64,000 nucleotides of DNA from Semisulcospira habei (lineage: Eukaryota > Mollusca > Gastropoda > Semisulcospiridae): assembly GCA_036245525.1 (NCBI GenBank), contig BTPG01000003.1, forward strand, positions 214,968,449 through 215,032,448. The letters are read 5' to 3'. The notes under the pieces are model-generated. The model was not told the DNA's origin. It made no database searches and worked only from the letters and a program-made list of their open reading frames with translations. A program made the translations under genes and the position numbers. Shown here piece by piece: positions 9,837 through 23,529 of the stretch. Every line of letters begins with the position of its first letter. Position 1 is the stretch's first letter.

Positions 9837-10043
9837 TAGTGAAAGTTATTATCATCACCGATTAATAACATGTCAACATGCTTATCTTCTGGCTGACCGT
9901 AGGTTGGAGCAAGTGGTGATACTCTAATGGGTTGTAACTTGTCAACAGACTCATTATCCCACACAAACACATTTACAGATATGCCAGGATTCAGTTTTTC
10001 AACAGTAATAGGCAAAACACGAGAAACTGCGTGATCCACCTTC
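9837..10043 (-). pseudogene. Inverted continuation of the PolB-type protein
   Basis: On the minus strand, about 65 codons read from about 10039 down to 9837, with 'NPGISVNVFVWDN' and 'KHVDMLLIGDD'. In PolB-type proteins of polinton-like elements this block follows the one encoded at 9223-9836. Here it lies in reverse orientation right next to it, with the switch point near 9836. The simplest explanation is an inversion of about 0.2 kb, or a larger inversion later truncated by the LINE tail that begins near 10046. Confidence 0.5.
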
Positions 10044-10045
10044 CA

Positions 10046-12260
<2,215 letters not shown>

Positions 12261-12404
12261 GTGGTGTGTCATGTCTGGCGGGTGCGCATTGGTATACCAG
12301 TCTGCGCGTCGAACCCTTGCATTCGTGTGTGTGTCGCGTTTTTGCTTTTGATCATAATTATTATTTCATTTTCATTCATGTACATATTAACTTTTAGCCC
12401 GATG

Positions 12405-12412
12405 TATGTGTG

Positions 12413-12505
<93 letters not shown>

Positions 12506-12532
12506 ATTTCTGTACATATTAAATTTACTTCG

Positions 12533-12599
<67 letters not shown>
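12405..12599. repeat. (TG)n microsatellite in two blocks
   Basis: Two (TG)n runs, at about 12405-12502 and 12537-12599, are separated by a short AT-rich spacer whose edge resembles the sequence before the first run ('tgtacatattaa'). This suggests duplication of the unit. Confidence 0.95.
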
Positions 12600-12600
<1 letters not shown>

Positions 12601-12619
12601 TGTATGCGTGAGCAAGGAC

Positions 12620-13204
12620 ATGATTGAAAACAGGTCTAAGGCCTAATCATTTTTCCTTGGAAAAGAAAGTTTCATTTAATTTCTCTATCTTGTTCGCTCG
12701 CTATCTCGGTATTTGTAAGCTAGGTCGGAGAAGCGTTTGAAGGGTCAGGGGCATAATGAGGGGTTGTGCATAAGGACAGGATCAGTGAACGTGTCCTGCA
12801 CGTGTCTTGAAGGCTCTGTCAGTCTTGTTTCCAACTGGACAGCATTGGCAATACATGTACTAACCAGCCCCGTTCGCACCTGCATGTCCAGGATGACGAT
12901 TTTCCTGCAGTAAAGGTAGAAACCCGTTACATAGGCAATCTTAGTCAAGAGGGTAACTCACTCGAGACGAACGGCATCCAGATACGCGGCTGTAGAAACG
13001 TATACAGACGCCGTTCGTCTCAAAGCAGTTAACCCCTTACTATCCGGACACAAAATGCGAACACCATGCTGCTGCAAGAGAGATGGATCTTCGTGTGTGC
13101 GTGTTCCTTTGATATCTGGGGATCTTTGACGTAGAACTAGGCATTGGCCATCTGTGTTTGGTTTCTTCGAGGGTTTCATCGTGTTATTGCAGTCTGATAA
13201 TATA
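12620..13204. other. No gene seen
   Basis: There is no frame with recognisable coding character, no splice-bounded domain and no clear repeat. It may be intergenic or intronic. Confidence 0.5.
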
Positions 13205-13205
13205 A

Positions 13206-13366
13206 GTTATTGGTCGGAGGGGTTCGCTACACGGACCTTTGTAGGCCTGGGGGAGGTCAAAGGAATCATTGTACCTCGAAGGCCGAAGGCCTGAGGGGTA
13301 CAATGATTCATATGACCTCCCGAAGTCCTTCAAGGGTCCATGCAGCAAACCCCTCCGACCAATAAC
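13206..13366. repeat. Foldback (MITE-like) element, about 161 bp
   Basis: The left arm begins 'gttattggtcggaggggtt' and the right arm ends with its reverse complement. The complementarity continues imperfectly toward a centre near 13286, including the 'gtacaatgatt'/'aatcattgtac' pair. An almost complete palindrome of this size is typical of a MITE. The flanks suggest at most a TA duplication. Confidence 0.75.
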
Positions 13367-14003
13367 GTATTTGTTTTCATTCCTCCGCTATTTTCGTAAA
13401 AGAAATGAAGAAGACATCTTCTGACCTGGATCACGCCAGACATGACTGACGTCAAAGGAATATATATATATATTTATACATAATAAACTTATGATGTAAT
13501 TTAAAATATATCATGACGTTGATGTCTCCAGTACCGAGTGCTTGTTGTTTCGAACAACACTATGCAACTTTTTACTTTAGAACGTTTTGGTGATCTTTTT
13601 ATAGAACAAAACTCGCATCCAAGATACGTCATAGAGAGGGCTACAAAAAGTCCGCCATTTTTCGCTTCAGGGGTTTTTATATCACGGTCACATGGTACGG
13701 TTTGTGCTAAAGTGACTGGTCGAGTGACGTAGGGAGGAAAACAAAGATCTGTACCTCTTGCAGTTGTGTTGTGTTCACAGTTTCTCTGCACTAAAAGGGT
13801 TAAACATCACGCATGTCTTTTTGTTTGCAGAGATTGCCCTAGGCAACCTATTTTACATCGGTTTGAGGAAAAATAGCGGGGAAAATTGGAGGTAGGTATA
13901 CTAGCAGTACAAATTTGAGGTAGGTATCCAAGAGACACTGCATCTACAACGGTCACGCGCTCATGGTCGCTTCTATCTCATCATTTGTGTCGTGCCCTGC
14001 TGT
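13367..14003. other. No gene seen
   Basis: Unique-looking sequence with a short (TA)n run at about 13461-13472 and a perfect TGACGTCA octamer at 13447. I see no coding region. Confidence 0.5.
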
Positions 14004-14337
14004 AGGTCTGTCACGACCCCCGCTTTCGGGGCGCGAACTATGAGCGCTACCACTCGAGATACACCCGATCCACACTAACACAAACATAACACAAACACCA
14101 GAGGAACAATAACAATGACATTTATTACATATAACCCTAACAATTATCAACTATCAGCAGTCAATCTTAACGACGCACTCACACGTTACATTCACACACA
14201 CATACGTCCAAACTCCCAAGCCCGAATACCCTTAATACACAATACCGAATAACAAATAAGTATATAATAACCTAAATATCCCTAATACAAAAAGCTGAGG
14301 AAACTAATATAAAATGAACGAATATCCTAAATAAAGT

Positions 14338-14450
<113 letters not shown>

Positions 14451-15151
14451 AAAAGACTATCCTTAATAAAAAATACAAACGAAACTCAGGCTGAAAAGCT
14501 TAAATCATACGCCACTGCCCCCCCTCCCCCCCCCCCCCCCACGGAAGCACAAGCGTCAAGCGCTAACGTCAGTTAGACGCGCGCCTTTGCTTCCGCGAAG
14601 AGTCCCTCACAGCACGTGGCTCCTTGACTAATACAATAGTTCAAATAGCACAAAATCAAATATACGATGAACCAAATATGCTTACTAAAACACAAGTGAA
14701 GGTCGAAGTAAATGAATATAGTTTGTAAGCTACTGAATCTACCCGGCCGGAGCACGAACGACACGTTCGAATGAAATTAGTGCTTTCGCAAGCTAGACAT
14801 TCACAGCGCAAGGATCATTTAACTAACAACGTTTCAGAATACCCAATTTCACGTATACAAATGCAGCAAATATCCTTAATCTAAAACAACTGAAAGTTGA
14901 ATAAACTCAATATATTTCACGTCACTGGACCTTTTCGCCGGAAGCACAACCGTTGAGCTCAGCTCCGCTCGACGCTCTTGCCTCCGCGATAACGCCGTCC
15001 GTAACACAGGCTGCCTTTAAATAATACAATCTCTCAAAAACTTTCCGTCACGGTGACAAAGCTCCTCTCACAATATTGTTACGAGGAGATGAAATAAATC
15101 TCACAACATATGACGTTCTTTACACGATTATACACAACCAAAACTTTACGT

Positions 15152-18100
15152 CTCTTGGCTTGACTTCGCGAACGAAGATTTTATAGGAGCTGACCACGAC
15201 GTCTGCAGGCTTGTTCGTGGCTGCGGAGGCCAATCCGAGACAGGCAGGTTCGACCGCAGTGGCTGCAGGGGAAGGTATGGCCAGGGTTCTGAGCTGCGGC
15301 ATCTCTGTTTTTTCTCCTGAGCCGCTTGTCCTTAAGGCTAGCTCTGTGAGAGTCCTCAAAGGAGACAGCTGCCTTGTAAATGGTGGAGCGCCAGGTGTCA
15401 CGGTCCGCAGCAAGCGAAGACCACTGGTGGTGGTCGATTTGGCAGGCACTAAGTGACTTCTTGAGACAGTCTTTGTATCTCTTCTTTGGTGCCCCTCTGT
15501 CACGGTGTCCAGTAGCAAGCTCGCCGAACAGTGTGATCTTTGGTAGGCGATGATCCTCCATCCTGGAGACATGCCCCGCCCAGCGGAGCTGTGTCCGCAG
15601 CAGCAAAGCCTCGATGCTCACAGTTTCAGCCTTTTTAAAGGACCTCGACGTTGGTGACATAGTCACTCCAGTGAATGCCCAGGATGGTACGCAGGCAGCG
15701 CTGGTGGAAGCGTTCGAGGAGTCGTAGTTGGCTGCGGTAGAGGGCCCAGGCCTCGGAACCATACAGCAGGGTGGTGAGGACCACAGCTCTGTACACGTTG
15801 ATCTTGGTGCCTGTTTTCAGCTGTTGATTGTGCCACACCCGCTTGAAAAGTCGCCCGAAAGCGCTGTTTCCTTTTGCCAGCCTGCTGTCAAGCTCCTTGT
15901 CCAGCTTGGCGTCCGACGTGATAATGCAGCCAAGGTAGGTAAACTGGTGCACTGACTTTAGTTCAGACTCGCCAATGGTGATGTGAGGAGGGCGATACAC
16001 TGTCTTGGGTGCCGGCTGATGGAGGACCTCTGTCTTTTTCAGACTGACCTCGAGTCCAAAGAGCTGGGCAGCATCTGCGAAGCAAGACGTGATGCGCTGC
16101 AGGGCTCTCTCTGTGTGTGCAACGAGGGCAGCATCATCAGCAAAAAGCAGCTCACGAATCAGTTGGTCTAGGGTTTTCGTGTGGGCCTGCAGTCGTCTGA
16201 GGTTGAACAGGCTGCCATCGAGACGATACCTGATGTACACTGCATCGTCATCATCGAATCCACTGTGGCCTGCTTCAACATCATGCTAAAAAAGATGGTG
16301 AAGAGGGTCGGTGCCAGCACGCAGCCCTGCTTTACGCCGTTGAGAATAGGGAATGGTTCTGAGAGGTCATTGTTGAGTCCGACCTGGCTTGCTGGTCCTC
16401 GTGTAGCTGGACAATCATGTTGAGGAACTTTGGGGGACATCCAAGTCGCTCCAGGATCTGCCACATGCCTTGCCTGCTCACAGTGTCGAACGCTTTTGTT
16501 AGGTCGACAAATGTTACGTACAGCCCTTTGTTCTGCTCGCGGCACTTCTTCTGTAGCTGTCTCAGCACAAAGACCATATCGGTGGTGCTCCTGTTTGCTC
16601 TGAAGCCACACTGGCCCTCTGGGAGTTGGTCTTCAGCGATGGCAGGTACCAGCCGATTCAGGAGCAGCCTTGCAAGGATTTTCCCAGCAATGGACAGCAG
16701 GGTAATTCCACGATAGTTGGAACAGTTAGACTTCTCGCCTTTGTTCTTGTACAGGGTGATAACGACTGCATCACGGAGATCTTTTGGTAGTGTTCCTTCC
16801 TCCCAGCAGCAGAAAAAGAGGTCATGGAGCTTGTTGTGCAGTGCTGTGCCTCCATGTTTCCAGATCTCTGGCGGTATTCCATCAATGCCTGCTGCTTTGC
16901 CACTCTTGAGCTGGTGGATGGCTGTGAGGGTCTCTTCAGCGGTGGGTGGTTCGTCCAATTCAACCTTTACTGGGAGGTGTGGGATTTGTAGGACGACTGC
17001 TTCTTGAACAGTGCGCTCAGCGCTGAAGAGGCTCTCAAAGTATTCCGACCAGCGGTTCAAGATGGAGGTATTATCTGTGAGGAGTGCCTGTCCATCGGCG
17101 CTTCGCAGGGGACTTTGTACCAGGTGCCTGGGGCCATACACTGCTTTCAGTGCTTCGTAGAAGCCCCTGTAGTCACCATTGTCAGCACAAAGCTGGGTCC
17201 TCTGTGCAAGTCTGGTCCACCACTCATTCTGGAGATCTCTGAGCTTGCGCTGGAGACTGCTGCAGACGAGGCGGAAGGCAGACTTCTTCACAGGGCAGGA
17301 AGGCTGGGCTAGGTGGGCCTGATGGGCGGCTCTTTTTTTTTGCTAGGTGTTCCTGGATCTCTACATCGTTTTCGTCAAACCAGTCTTTGTTCTTCTTTCT
17401 GGCGAAACCCAAGACTTCTACAGAGGATTTTGCAATAGCAGTTTTCACTTGTTCCCAAAGTGTTTCAGGGGAGGAGTCTACTGGGTCCGCTGTGTCTTTG
17501 AGCCTGCGCTGTAAATCTGTCTGAAAGGCAGCTTTCACATCTTCACGCTGAAGGCTGGCAACATCAAGCTTTTTCTTGGGGGGCCCCCATTTCTTGGGTT
17601 TTGGCTTGAAGTGGAGCCTGAGTTTGCAGCGGACAAGGCGGTGGTCAGTGTGGCACTCTGCGCTGGGCATCACTCTGGTGAGGAGGACGTCACTGCGGTC
17701 CCTCTGACGCACTAGGACATAGTCGATAAGGTGCCAGTGTTTGGAGCGAGGATGCATCCAGGTGGTCTTTCGACTGTCCTTTTGCTGAAAAGTAGTGTTG
17801 GTGATGACCAGTTGCTGCTCCGCACAGAACTCCAACAGTAGGCGGCCATTGTCATTGCAGTTCCCCACGCCATGCTTGCCGAGGACTCCTTTCCAGGCTT
17901 CAGAGTCCTGGCCCACTCTGGCGTTGAAGTCGCCAAGGATGATGACTTTGTCGTCTGCAGGGGTACTCTGTAGGAGGCTGCGCAGGTCAGTGTAAAACTT
18001 GTCCTTTTCAGCAGGCTCTGCCAGGAGGGTTGGGGAGTACACACTGAGAAGGGTGACGTGTTGCTGGTGTCTCAGTGGGAGGCGCATGGACATGATGCGG

Positions 18101-19250
18101 TCTGAGTGGCCCGTTGGTAGGTTTTCCAGCTTAGTCGCAATGGATGTCTTGACCATGAAACCCACGCCTGAGAGCCGTCTTTCTGATGCAGGCCTGCCTG
18201 ACCAGTAGAGGGTGTACCCAGCACCAAGTTCTTGGAGGCTGCCTTCGTCCGGAAGGCGTACTTCGCTGAGCGCGGCGATGTCGATGTTTAACCTCCGCAA
18301 TTCATGGGCAATGAGGGCGGAGCGACGTTCAGGGCGTCCGCTGTCTGCTTTGTCGAGCATGGTTCGGACGTTCCAGCATGCTACGTTGAGTCCGGTCGTG
18401 GTCGTCATGAGAGTGGATCCGTTATTCTTTCTTGTTTTTTGACCGCAGGAGAAGATGCCCGTTGACCGCGGCTAGCCAACTGGGGTTGCGAGGGGACGAG
18501 CTTTGGTTAGGCCACCTTTTCTAGGCCCCTCTCCGTGTGGAGCAAGCAGTGCTGTCCCTAGAGAAGGCTGCTTGGTCGTTCAGGGTGTGCCGAGTGATGT
18601 TGTCATCCCCAGGTCAACATCAGGCGACCAATATCCTGAACCGCCTGTATGCAGGTTTGAGACTGCGGCTTCCAGTGACATCTTTCACCTGCCGTTTCGC
18701 CCCTCGCCCGTCGCTACAGGACTTGGAATGGTCAGTGTCATGGTCCGTGGACGTTTCCTAAAGCCTGCGCGGTGGAGCTTTTTGGTGGAGTGCAGTGTGC
18801 GCAGTACTGGCCCCACCCTTTAAACCCTTGGTTCATCTGCCATGGCCTAGCAAGCTGGGACGATGGCATTGAGGTCCTCGGGTCGTAGGTTTTATATCAG
18901 ACTGTCCTTGTCCTAGTCTCTGGCTCAAAAGCCTTCCCCGGAGACACGGGGGCTTTGATGTCAGGGGTTTCCTCCCTTAGCCTTTCCGCAGCCAAGCGGC
19001 CAGGCCTGCAAGGCAGCAGGCGACTCGTGGAGGGCGGGGTCGTCTATGTCCCGTGCAGATGTGAACATCTGCCCACTGTAAACAGGTTAGAAATAATTAA
19101 GTGGGGCGACCCGACCTGACTAAACACGAGGCGTGCCGCGAAACTCGCAACAGCACCCAGGTTCGGCGTCGTAGACCCACAAGGCGGAGTGACACAGTCA
19201 GCCTCCACTCTCAGTACCTCTATTGGATTTAATTAAGAACCCGATTTGGA
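15152..19250 (-). mobile_element. RTE-like LINE, near full length
   Basis: The coding region occupies 18408-15181. From 18409 to about 19250 there is GC-rich sequence without a frame, which may be the 5' untranslated region; that outer boundary is approximate. The 3' end lies at about 15152, just after the 'gtcaagccaagaga' end shared with the copy at 36348. The second copy at 36-39 kb is closely similar along its whole length. I could not find a convincing target-site duplication for this copy. Confidence 0.7.
15181..18408 (-). pseudogene. RTE-like LINE polyprotein: endonuclease and reverse transcriptase, frameshifted
   Basis: Reading from 18408, the amino-terminal apurinic-type endonuclease shows 'ACWNVRTM', 'ALSEVRL', 'ILGDFNARVG', 'LIDYVLV' and 'CHTDHRLV'. 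This endonuclease is the one often annotated as craniofacial development protein 2-like. The reverse transcriptase follows: 'YRGITLLSIAGKILARLL', 'CGFRANRSTTDM', 'LFADDAAL' (catalytic ADD) and 'YLGCIITSDAKL'. It ends with a C2HC zinc-finger-like tail ('CSHCGRTCLSRIGLRSHEQAC'). The frame breaks near 17320 (in a run of T), near 16340-16390, near 16250 and near 15640. Domains are complete but the copy is inactive. The RTE clade is inferred from block wording. Confidence 0.75.
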
Positions 19251-20567
19251 TGCACGAAAACACAGGTCCCCCCCCCCCCTCCCCACCGGGTCTGCCCTAG
19301 GGGACCTTGGTGGGGGTGTCTAATTTTTATTTCCCAGGGTCAACTTGTCTAACCTCTGCAAGGTGGGTTCTACTCTTTTGGGGGTTTGTATTTCTGTCTT
19401 TCTGGTCCATTCATCTGTATTTTTCTTTTGAAATTATCCCTCCTGTCTGCGCTTCTTGCAGTTCTTTTCTTCATTTGGCGCAGACACGTCCTGAGAAGGC
19501 CTTTGTCGCTTGCGGGACGTAAAACAATCTATACTCACTAAAACACAGGTGCAAAAATACACATATAAATAACTAACAAAAGAAACAAAATAATCACATC
19601 ACCCTTCCCGCAACTTTAACTGCCGTCTTTTACCACCCTTCACCTCTCCCCCGCAACAATACATTCAAACTCAACAGAACACCTATTTACACGTCACCGC
19701 CTGACTCACTTCCAACATTTACACCCTCCGACGCTAAATAGTGAAATGGACTTAGTCGCCTGCTCGGCGTTAAACCCCAATAACTAATTCGACGTCAACT
19801 AATACCAAATACAACAGATGGCCTTCCCCTTTACAATCTATTTTCACACTTGCCCCCCCCAATACACACTAACCCAAATAATAATAATAACAGAACAAGC
19901 AAACACAAACACCCCGCCCCCCCCCCCCCCTCCTCCCGAGCAAATGGCCACTAAAGAATTGTTGCGTGTACTTACTGCCATCCGTGAAGACGCCCCGGCT
20001 AGGACGAAGACAAACAAGGACAAGACAAGACAGGGGTAAAGTCATCGCTGCTCTTCTTTTCTCCTTCGTCGGACACCGTCTTTGGGACGACCAAAAACCG
20101 TATCGCAGGGCCGATACAACAGACCGATACAGATGCTAATGGCCTCAAGCAAATGGCGAACCACAACCATGCCTCAAAAACCACCCTAGGAGTGCTGGCA
20201 AAAACGTCTGCCTCGTTCGCTGTTGGAAATGCGACTGTAACAATTTGGATAACGTTAGGTTAGCCAAAAAACGCTCACTAAATCATGTGATGTAAAAACA
20301 GACCAAAAACTAGACACCTATGCTATCGCTACCCGGTGACTAACTAAACCCTGTCACTCCTCTAAACTTAATCCCCTACAAAAATAGACGAAAAAAAAAA
20401 CCCCGTGTCGTGACAAGGTCTGTCATATCAACAGAATCCGGCGATTCATCCACTATATCCTGTGCTACATTTGTGATGTTGCCTGCTGATATTAGTCATT
20501 ACAATCGCTGATTTCAGGAAATCTGAAGTAGATGACAAAATGAGGATTTCATGCCAAAAACTACCTT

Positions 20568-20656
20568 AATGCGCAAAAGGCTATCGGGCCAACGTCGGCC
20601 GCCGTTGGCCCGAACATGGCCGTACGAGAGCCATCGGTGTCTTTTTGCGCATTGGG
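20568..20656. repeat. Short nested foldback sequence
   Basis: The outer arms 'aatgcgcaaaa'/'ttttgcgcatt' enclose an inner perfect hairpin 'cgggccaacg'/'cgttggcccg'. Total length is about 90 bases. This is a MITE-like palindrome. Confidence 0.65.
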
Positions 20657-20670
20657 ACCGTGCTGTTTGG

Positions 20671-21500
20671 AGCTCAAGTGCGCTTTTATTTTAGAAACAC
20701 TTAGAATTGTTCCTATTTTTCAGCTTATCTTTCTGATCCATTTCCCTCCTCGCTAAGCGCACCTCTGATCAACACACACGCCGGCACACCAAATAAAGAC
20801 AGACTCACGGCACGGCGCTTCCCGCCATCAGTATGCTCTGTGGGCTGGAGTAGCCACAGGAATTCTGAAGAAGAAAAATAGCACGAGACGCAAAATGACG
20901 TCACTATAAGCTTGCCGTCAATGTATGGCTAGTCTCACGACACCATGTACACAGTGACGAATTTGATTTTTCTCGTCACTCATCCAGCCTCTTCCAGAGC
21001 TGTTTTCTTCCACAAGGCCTCTTCCATGGATAACTGTTTGATGGGAGTTTAACGTTTATCCGAAACTTACAACAAGATGAGGATTTCATCCCGAAGTCTA
21101 CCGTATTGTTTAGAGCTCACATGCTTTTATATTATAGGAACATTCAGATTGGTTCATATGTTTAGGCTTATAATGCTGATCCATTTTTCCTCCTCTTTCA
21201 GCCAACCTCTGATCAACACACACATCGGCGCACACAAAGACGGACACACGGCGCTTCCCGCCATTAGTACGCTCTGTGGGCTCGTATAGCGACAGGAATG
21301 CATCTCTTTTTGCTCGAACCCACCCTCTGATCCACTCACACTGGCACACAAACAAAGACGGACACACGGCGATTCCCGCCATTCACAAACTCTGTAGTCT
21401 GGCGTAGCATAGCTATTCTGAAGAAGAATAATAGCACGAACAGCGAAATGACGTCACTTGAAGCTTCACGTCATGGCATCATTAGCCTCAAAACGCCGTG
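20671..21500. repeat. Tandemly duplicated non-coding segment of about 0.4 kb
   Basis: The segment around 20680-20960 recurs diverged at 21115-21490. Shared blocks include 'cctctgatcaacacacac', 'cggcgcttcccgccat' and 'aatgacgtcact', in the same order. The second copy has a further internal duplication around 'aaagacggacacacggcg' (21235 and 21355). No coding region is visible. Each copy contains a perfect TGACGTCA. Confidence 0.75.
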
Positions 21501-22157
21501 TTCATAGTGACGACTCGATGTTATACTTTATTATCGCAGTGCTAACATTTGATGTATCAGAGGATCAACTTTGCAATCTTCTTGCTGATTTTCATGCCTA
21601 GAGCTTACAGGTCCCAATTTGACCTAATCCTACCCCAGGGCCGGGACAAATAGCAGGCGTATGCAAACACTGTTATGATAAATCTTGCGGGTATTCATGA
21701 GAAGATAGTTTTGTTTTCGTAAAAGAAAAATTAAAGTTATGTTAGTTATATAACAAATGACTCCGAAAAAGTGGTGCAGAAAATTGTTTGATTTTTAGAC
21801 CTAGGGCATGCGGCTCACAATTGACCTAATCGTACCCGACAGCCGAGACAAACTCTAGGCTTATGTAAATACCGTATACAAAAAATCATGCGATTATTAA
21901 TGACACGATTTTTTTTCGTAAAAGAGATTCAATTATTTTAAGATTCACCCATATAATTCGTAAAATTAATCCAAAAAACGTGGAAATATATTTTTGGGAA
22001 CAAATATTTAATTATTACTCAAAAAGTTATAGAGGTACAATTGATGGTTAACGAACTCATTCATATCTCCCTTTTGTCTAGCTATATGAAAATGTTTATG
22101 GTAAGATTAAAATGCTGTTTATACCACACGGAGAACGCTGGCGTACATGTGTTACGG
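21500..22157. other. No gene seen
   Basis: AT-rich sequence with two diverged copies of a short segment around 'gacctaatc(c/g)taccc' (near 21620 and 21820). No coding region is visible. Confidence 0.5.
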
Positions 22158-22336
22158 CATAGTAGGAGGTTGAGTCATTGGGTCGGTTAGCGCCCAACTC
22201 AGTGAAACACCTGCAATACACAGTAGCCGGCCGAGCGCTGGACTGTCATAGTAGGAGGTTGAGTCATTGGCACGGTTAGCGCCCAACTCAGTGAAACACC
22301 TGCAATACACAGTAGCCGGCCCAGCGCTGGACTGTC
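22158..22336. repeat. Two-copy tandem repeat, about 88-bp unit
   Basis: The unit starts 'catagtaggaggttgagtca' and ends 'gcgctggactgt'. Two nearly identical copies lie head to tail. Confidence 0.9.
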
Positions 22337-22569
22337 GTGTCCTCTGTGTTAGAAAACTTACGCATATCTTCTAGGGCACGCTAGCCAAGCAAGCCGCCAG
22401 GACCATGCGCGCTGGTTTCAGGCCCTAAGTGGCCCTCTCAGTTTGGTCAGTCGCTCTGAAGCAATACGCGAGAAGCTGGTCCGCTTACAGACCAGTACAC
22501 AGCCTTGGTCCGCTGTACCACACAGACGAGGACGTTTTCTCGCCAATGAGCATCTTAATCAAAACATCA

Positions 22570-22655
22570 AAAAACAGGTCTCGAGATAATTCTTTTAGGG
22601 ACAATATCCTAAAATTTCAAGTTTGTCCGTCCTCAAACGCGGGCTCTAGTCGCTG

Positions 22656-22734
<79 letters not shown>

Positions 22735-22945
22735 CCCTCACTCACAAATACAGCGTTTGGTGCTAACTGTAAGCTCCGCTCTAGCAAGGTTTGCGTATCT
22801 AGACGTGACGTCACTTTTATCTTGATTCTTCTTTGCCAGAATTCGTGGCCCACCAGCACATCGTGTTCATTGTATGGAACGCGCTCCGACCAGCCCATTT
22901 CAACGTCTACCGTATTTCAAATACGGTAGACAAAAACGGCTCGTC
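22570..22945 (+). repeat. Dispersed repeat with internal (CA)n, copy 1
   Basis: This matches 32280-32610 in outline: 'atatcctaaa(a/g)tttcaag', then a (CA)n run (here 22657-22730), then 'tctagacgtgacgtca(a/c)ttt' and 'tatcgtatttc(a)'-like ends. A mobile element of about 300 bases with an internal microsatellite is likely. It has no coding capacity. Confidence 0.7.
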
Positions 22946-23239
22946 TTTTGACACAAACATGTAGATTAAAAGAGAGAGATGAAATATAGAGAGTGGACGG
23001 ACACCTAAATCAATAATGCCGTATCGATAGTTCTAAATCAGGATAAATTACGTACGTAATTACGTTACGGTCCAGAATTTCCAATCTCCCGTTATGACAG
23101 TTGGCGTTCCTGAGAAATTGTGACTAGACAATTTTCAGTGCAAAGAATGTAGCTGATTCACTCCAGGTAATATTATATGTCGGCTAAATGCGCAAAACAA
23201 GTTTTTTTGTTTAACTGCGTCATTGACTTAAAACCGTTA

Positions 23240-23525
23240 GGTAACACACACCCCACACACACAGACCCACACACCCCCCCACATTCTATACACACCACCC
23301 CACCACCCACGCCTTACCCTATACACCCCCCATCCCACCCCCACCCCCCACCCCACACACACACACACACACAGACAGATACACACACACCTCACACCCA
23401 GCCCCCTACCCCCACACCCCACCCAGCCCCCTACCCCCCACACCACACCCCACCCCACAAAGCCCCACACCCCACCCATCCACCCACCCAACCTCCCACC
23501 TCGCACACACACGCACACACAAACA
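23240..23525. repeat. C-rich and (CA)n-rich low-complexity sequence
   Basis: Imperfect runs of CACA and CCCC. Open frames across it are artefacts. Confidence 0.9.
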
Positions 23526-23529
23526 CATA

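Larger units (their letters stand above)
625..10043. mobile_element. Endogenous polinton/PLV-like double-stranded DNA virus element, decayed
   Basis: This is a block of about ten intronless genes on both strands. The base composition and gene density are unlike the rest of the window. It holds a capsid-type gene, a minor-capsid-like gene, a packaging ATPase with Walker A and B motifs, the amino-terminal part of a PolB-type protein, glycine-rich and coiled-coil membrane proteins, and unknown small genes. This mix matches polintons/Mavericks and polinton-like viruses. No integrase, protease or complete polymerase is seen, so the element is incomplete. Frameshifts, in-frame stops, a LINE insertion and an inversion show it is an old copy. 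Its left end is not defined. On the right it stops where a LINE tail begins near 10045. Assignment to a specific viral lineage is inference. Confidence 0.65.

Noticed and set aside
625..10043. The viral block as sample contamination
   Set aside because: Host-type LINEs are inserted within it and at its right edge, and its genes are decayed, so it is integrated.
12745..13179. Small minus-strand open frames
   Set aside because: They have no motif, splice support or conservation clue, and their length is expected by chance.
15211..18823. Plus-strand open frames across the RTE element
   Set aside because: They are antisense shadows; the endonuclease and RT motifs are on the minus strand.
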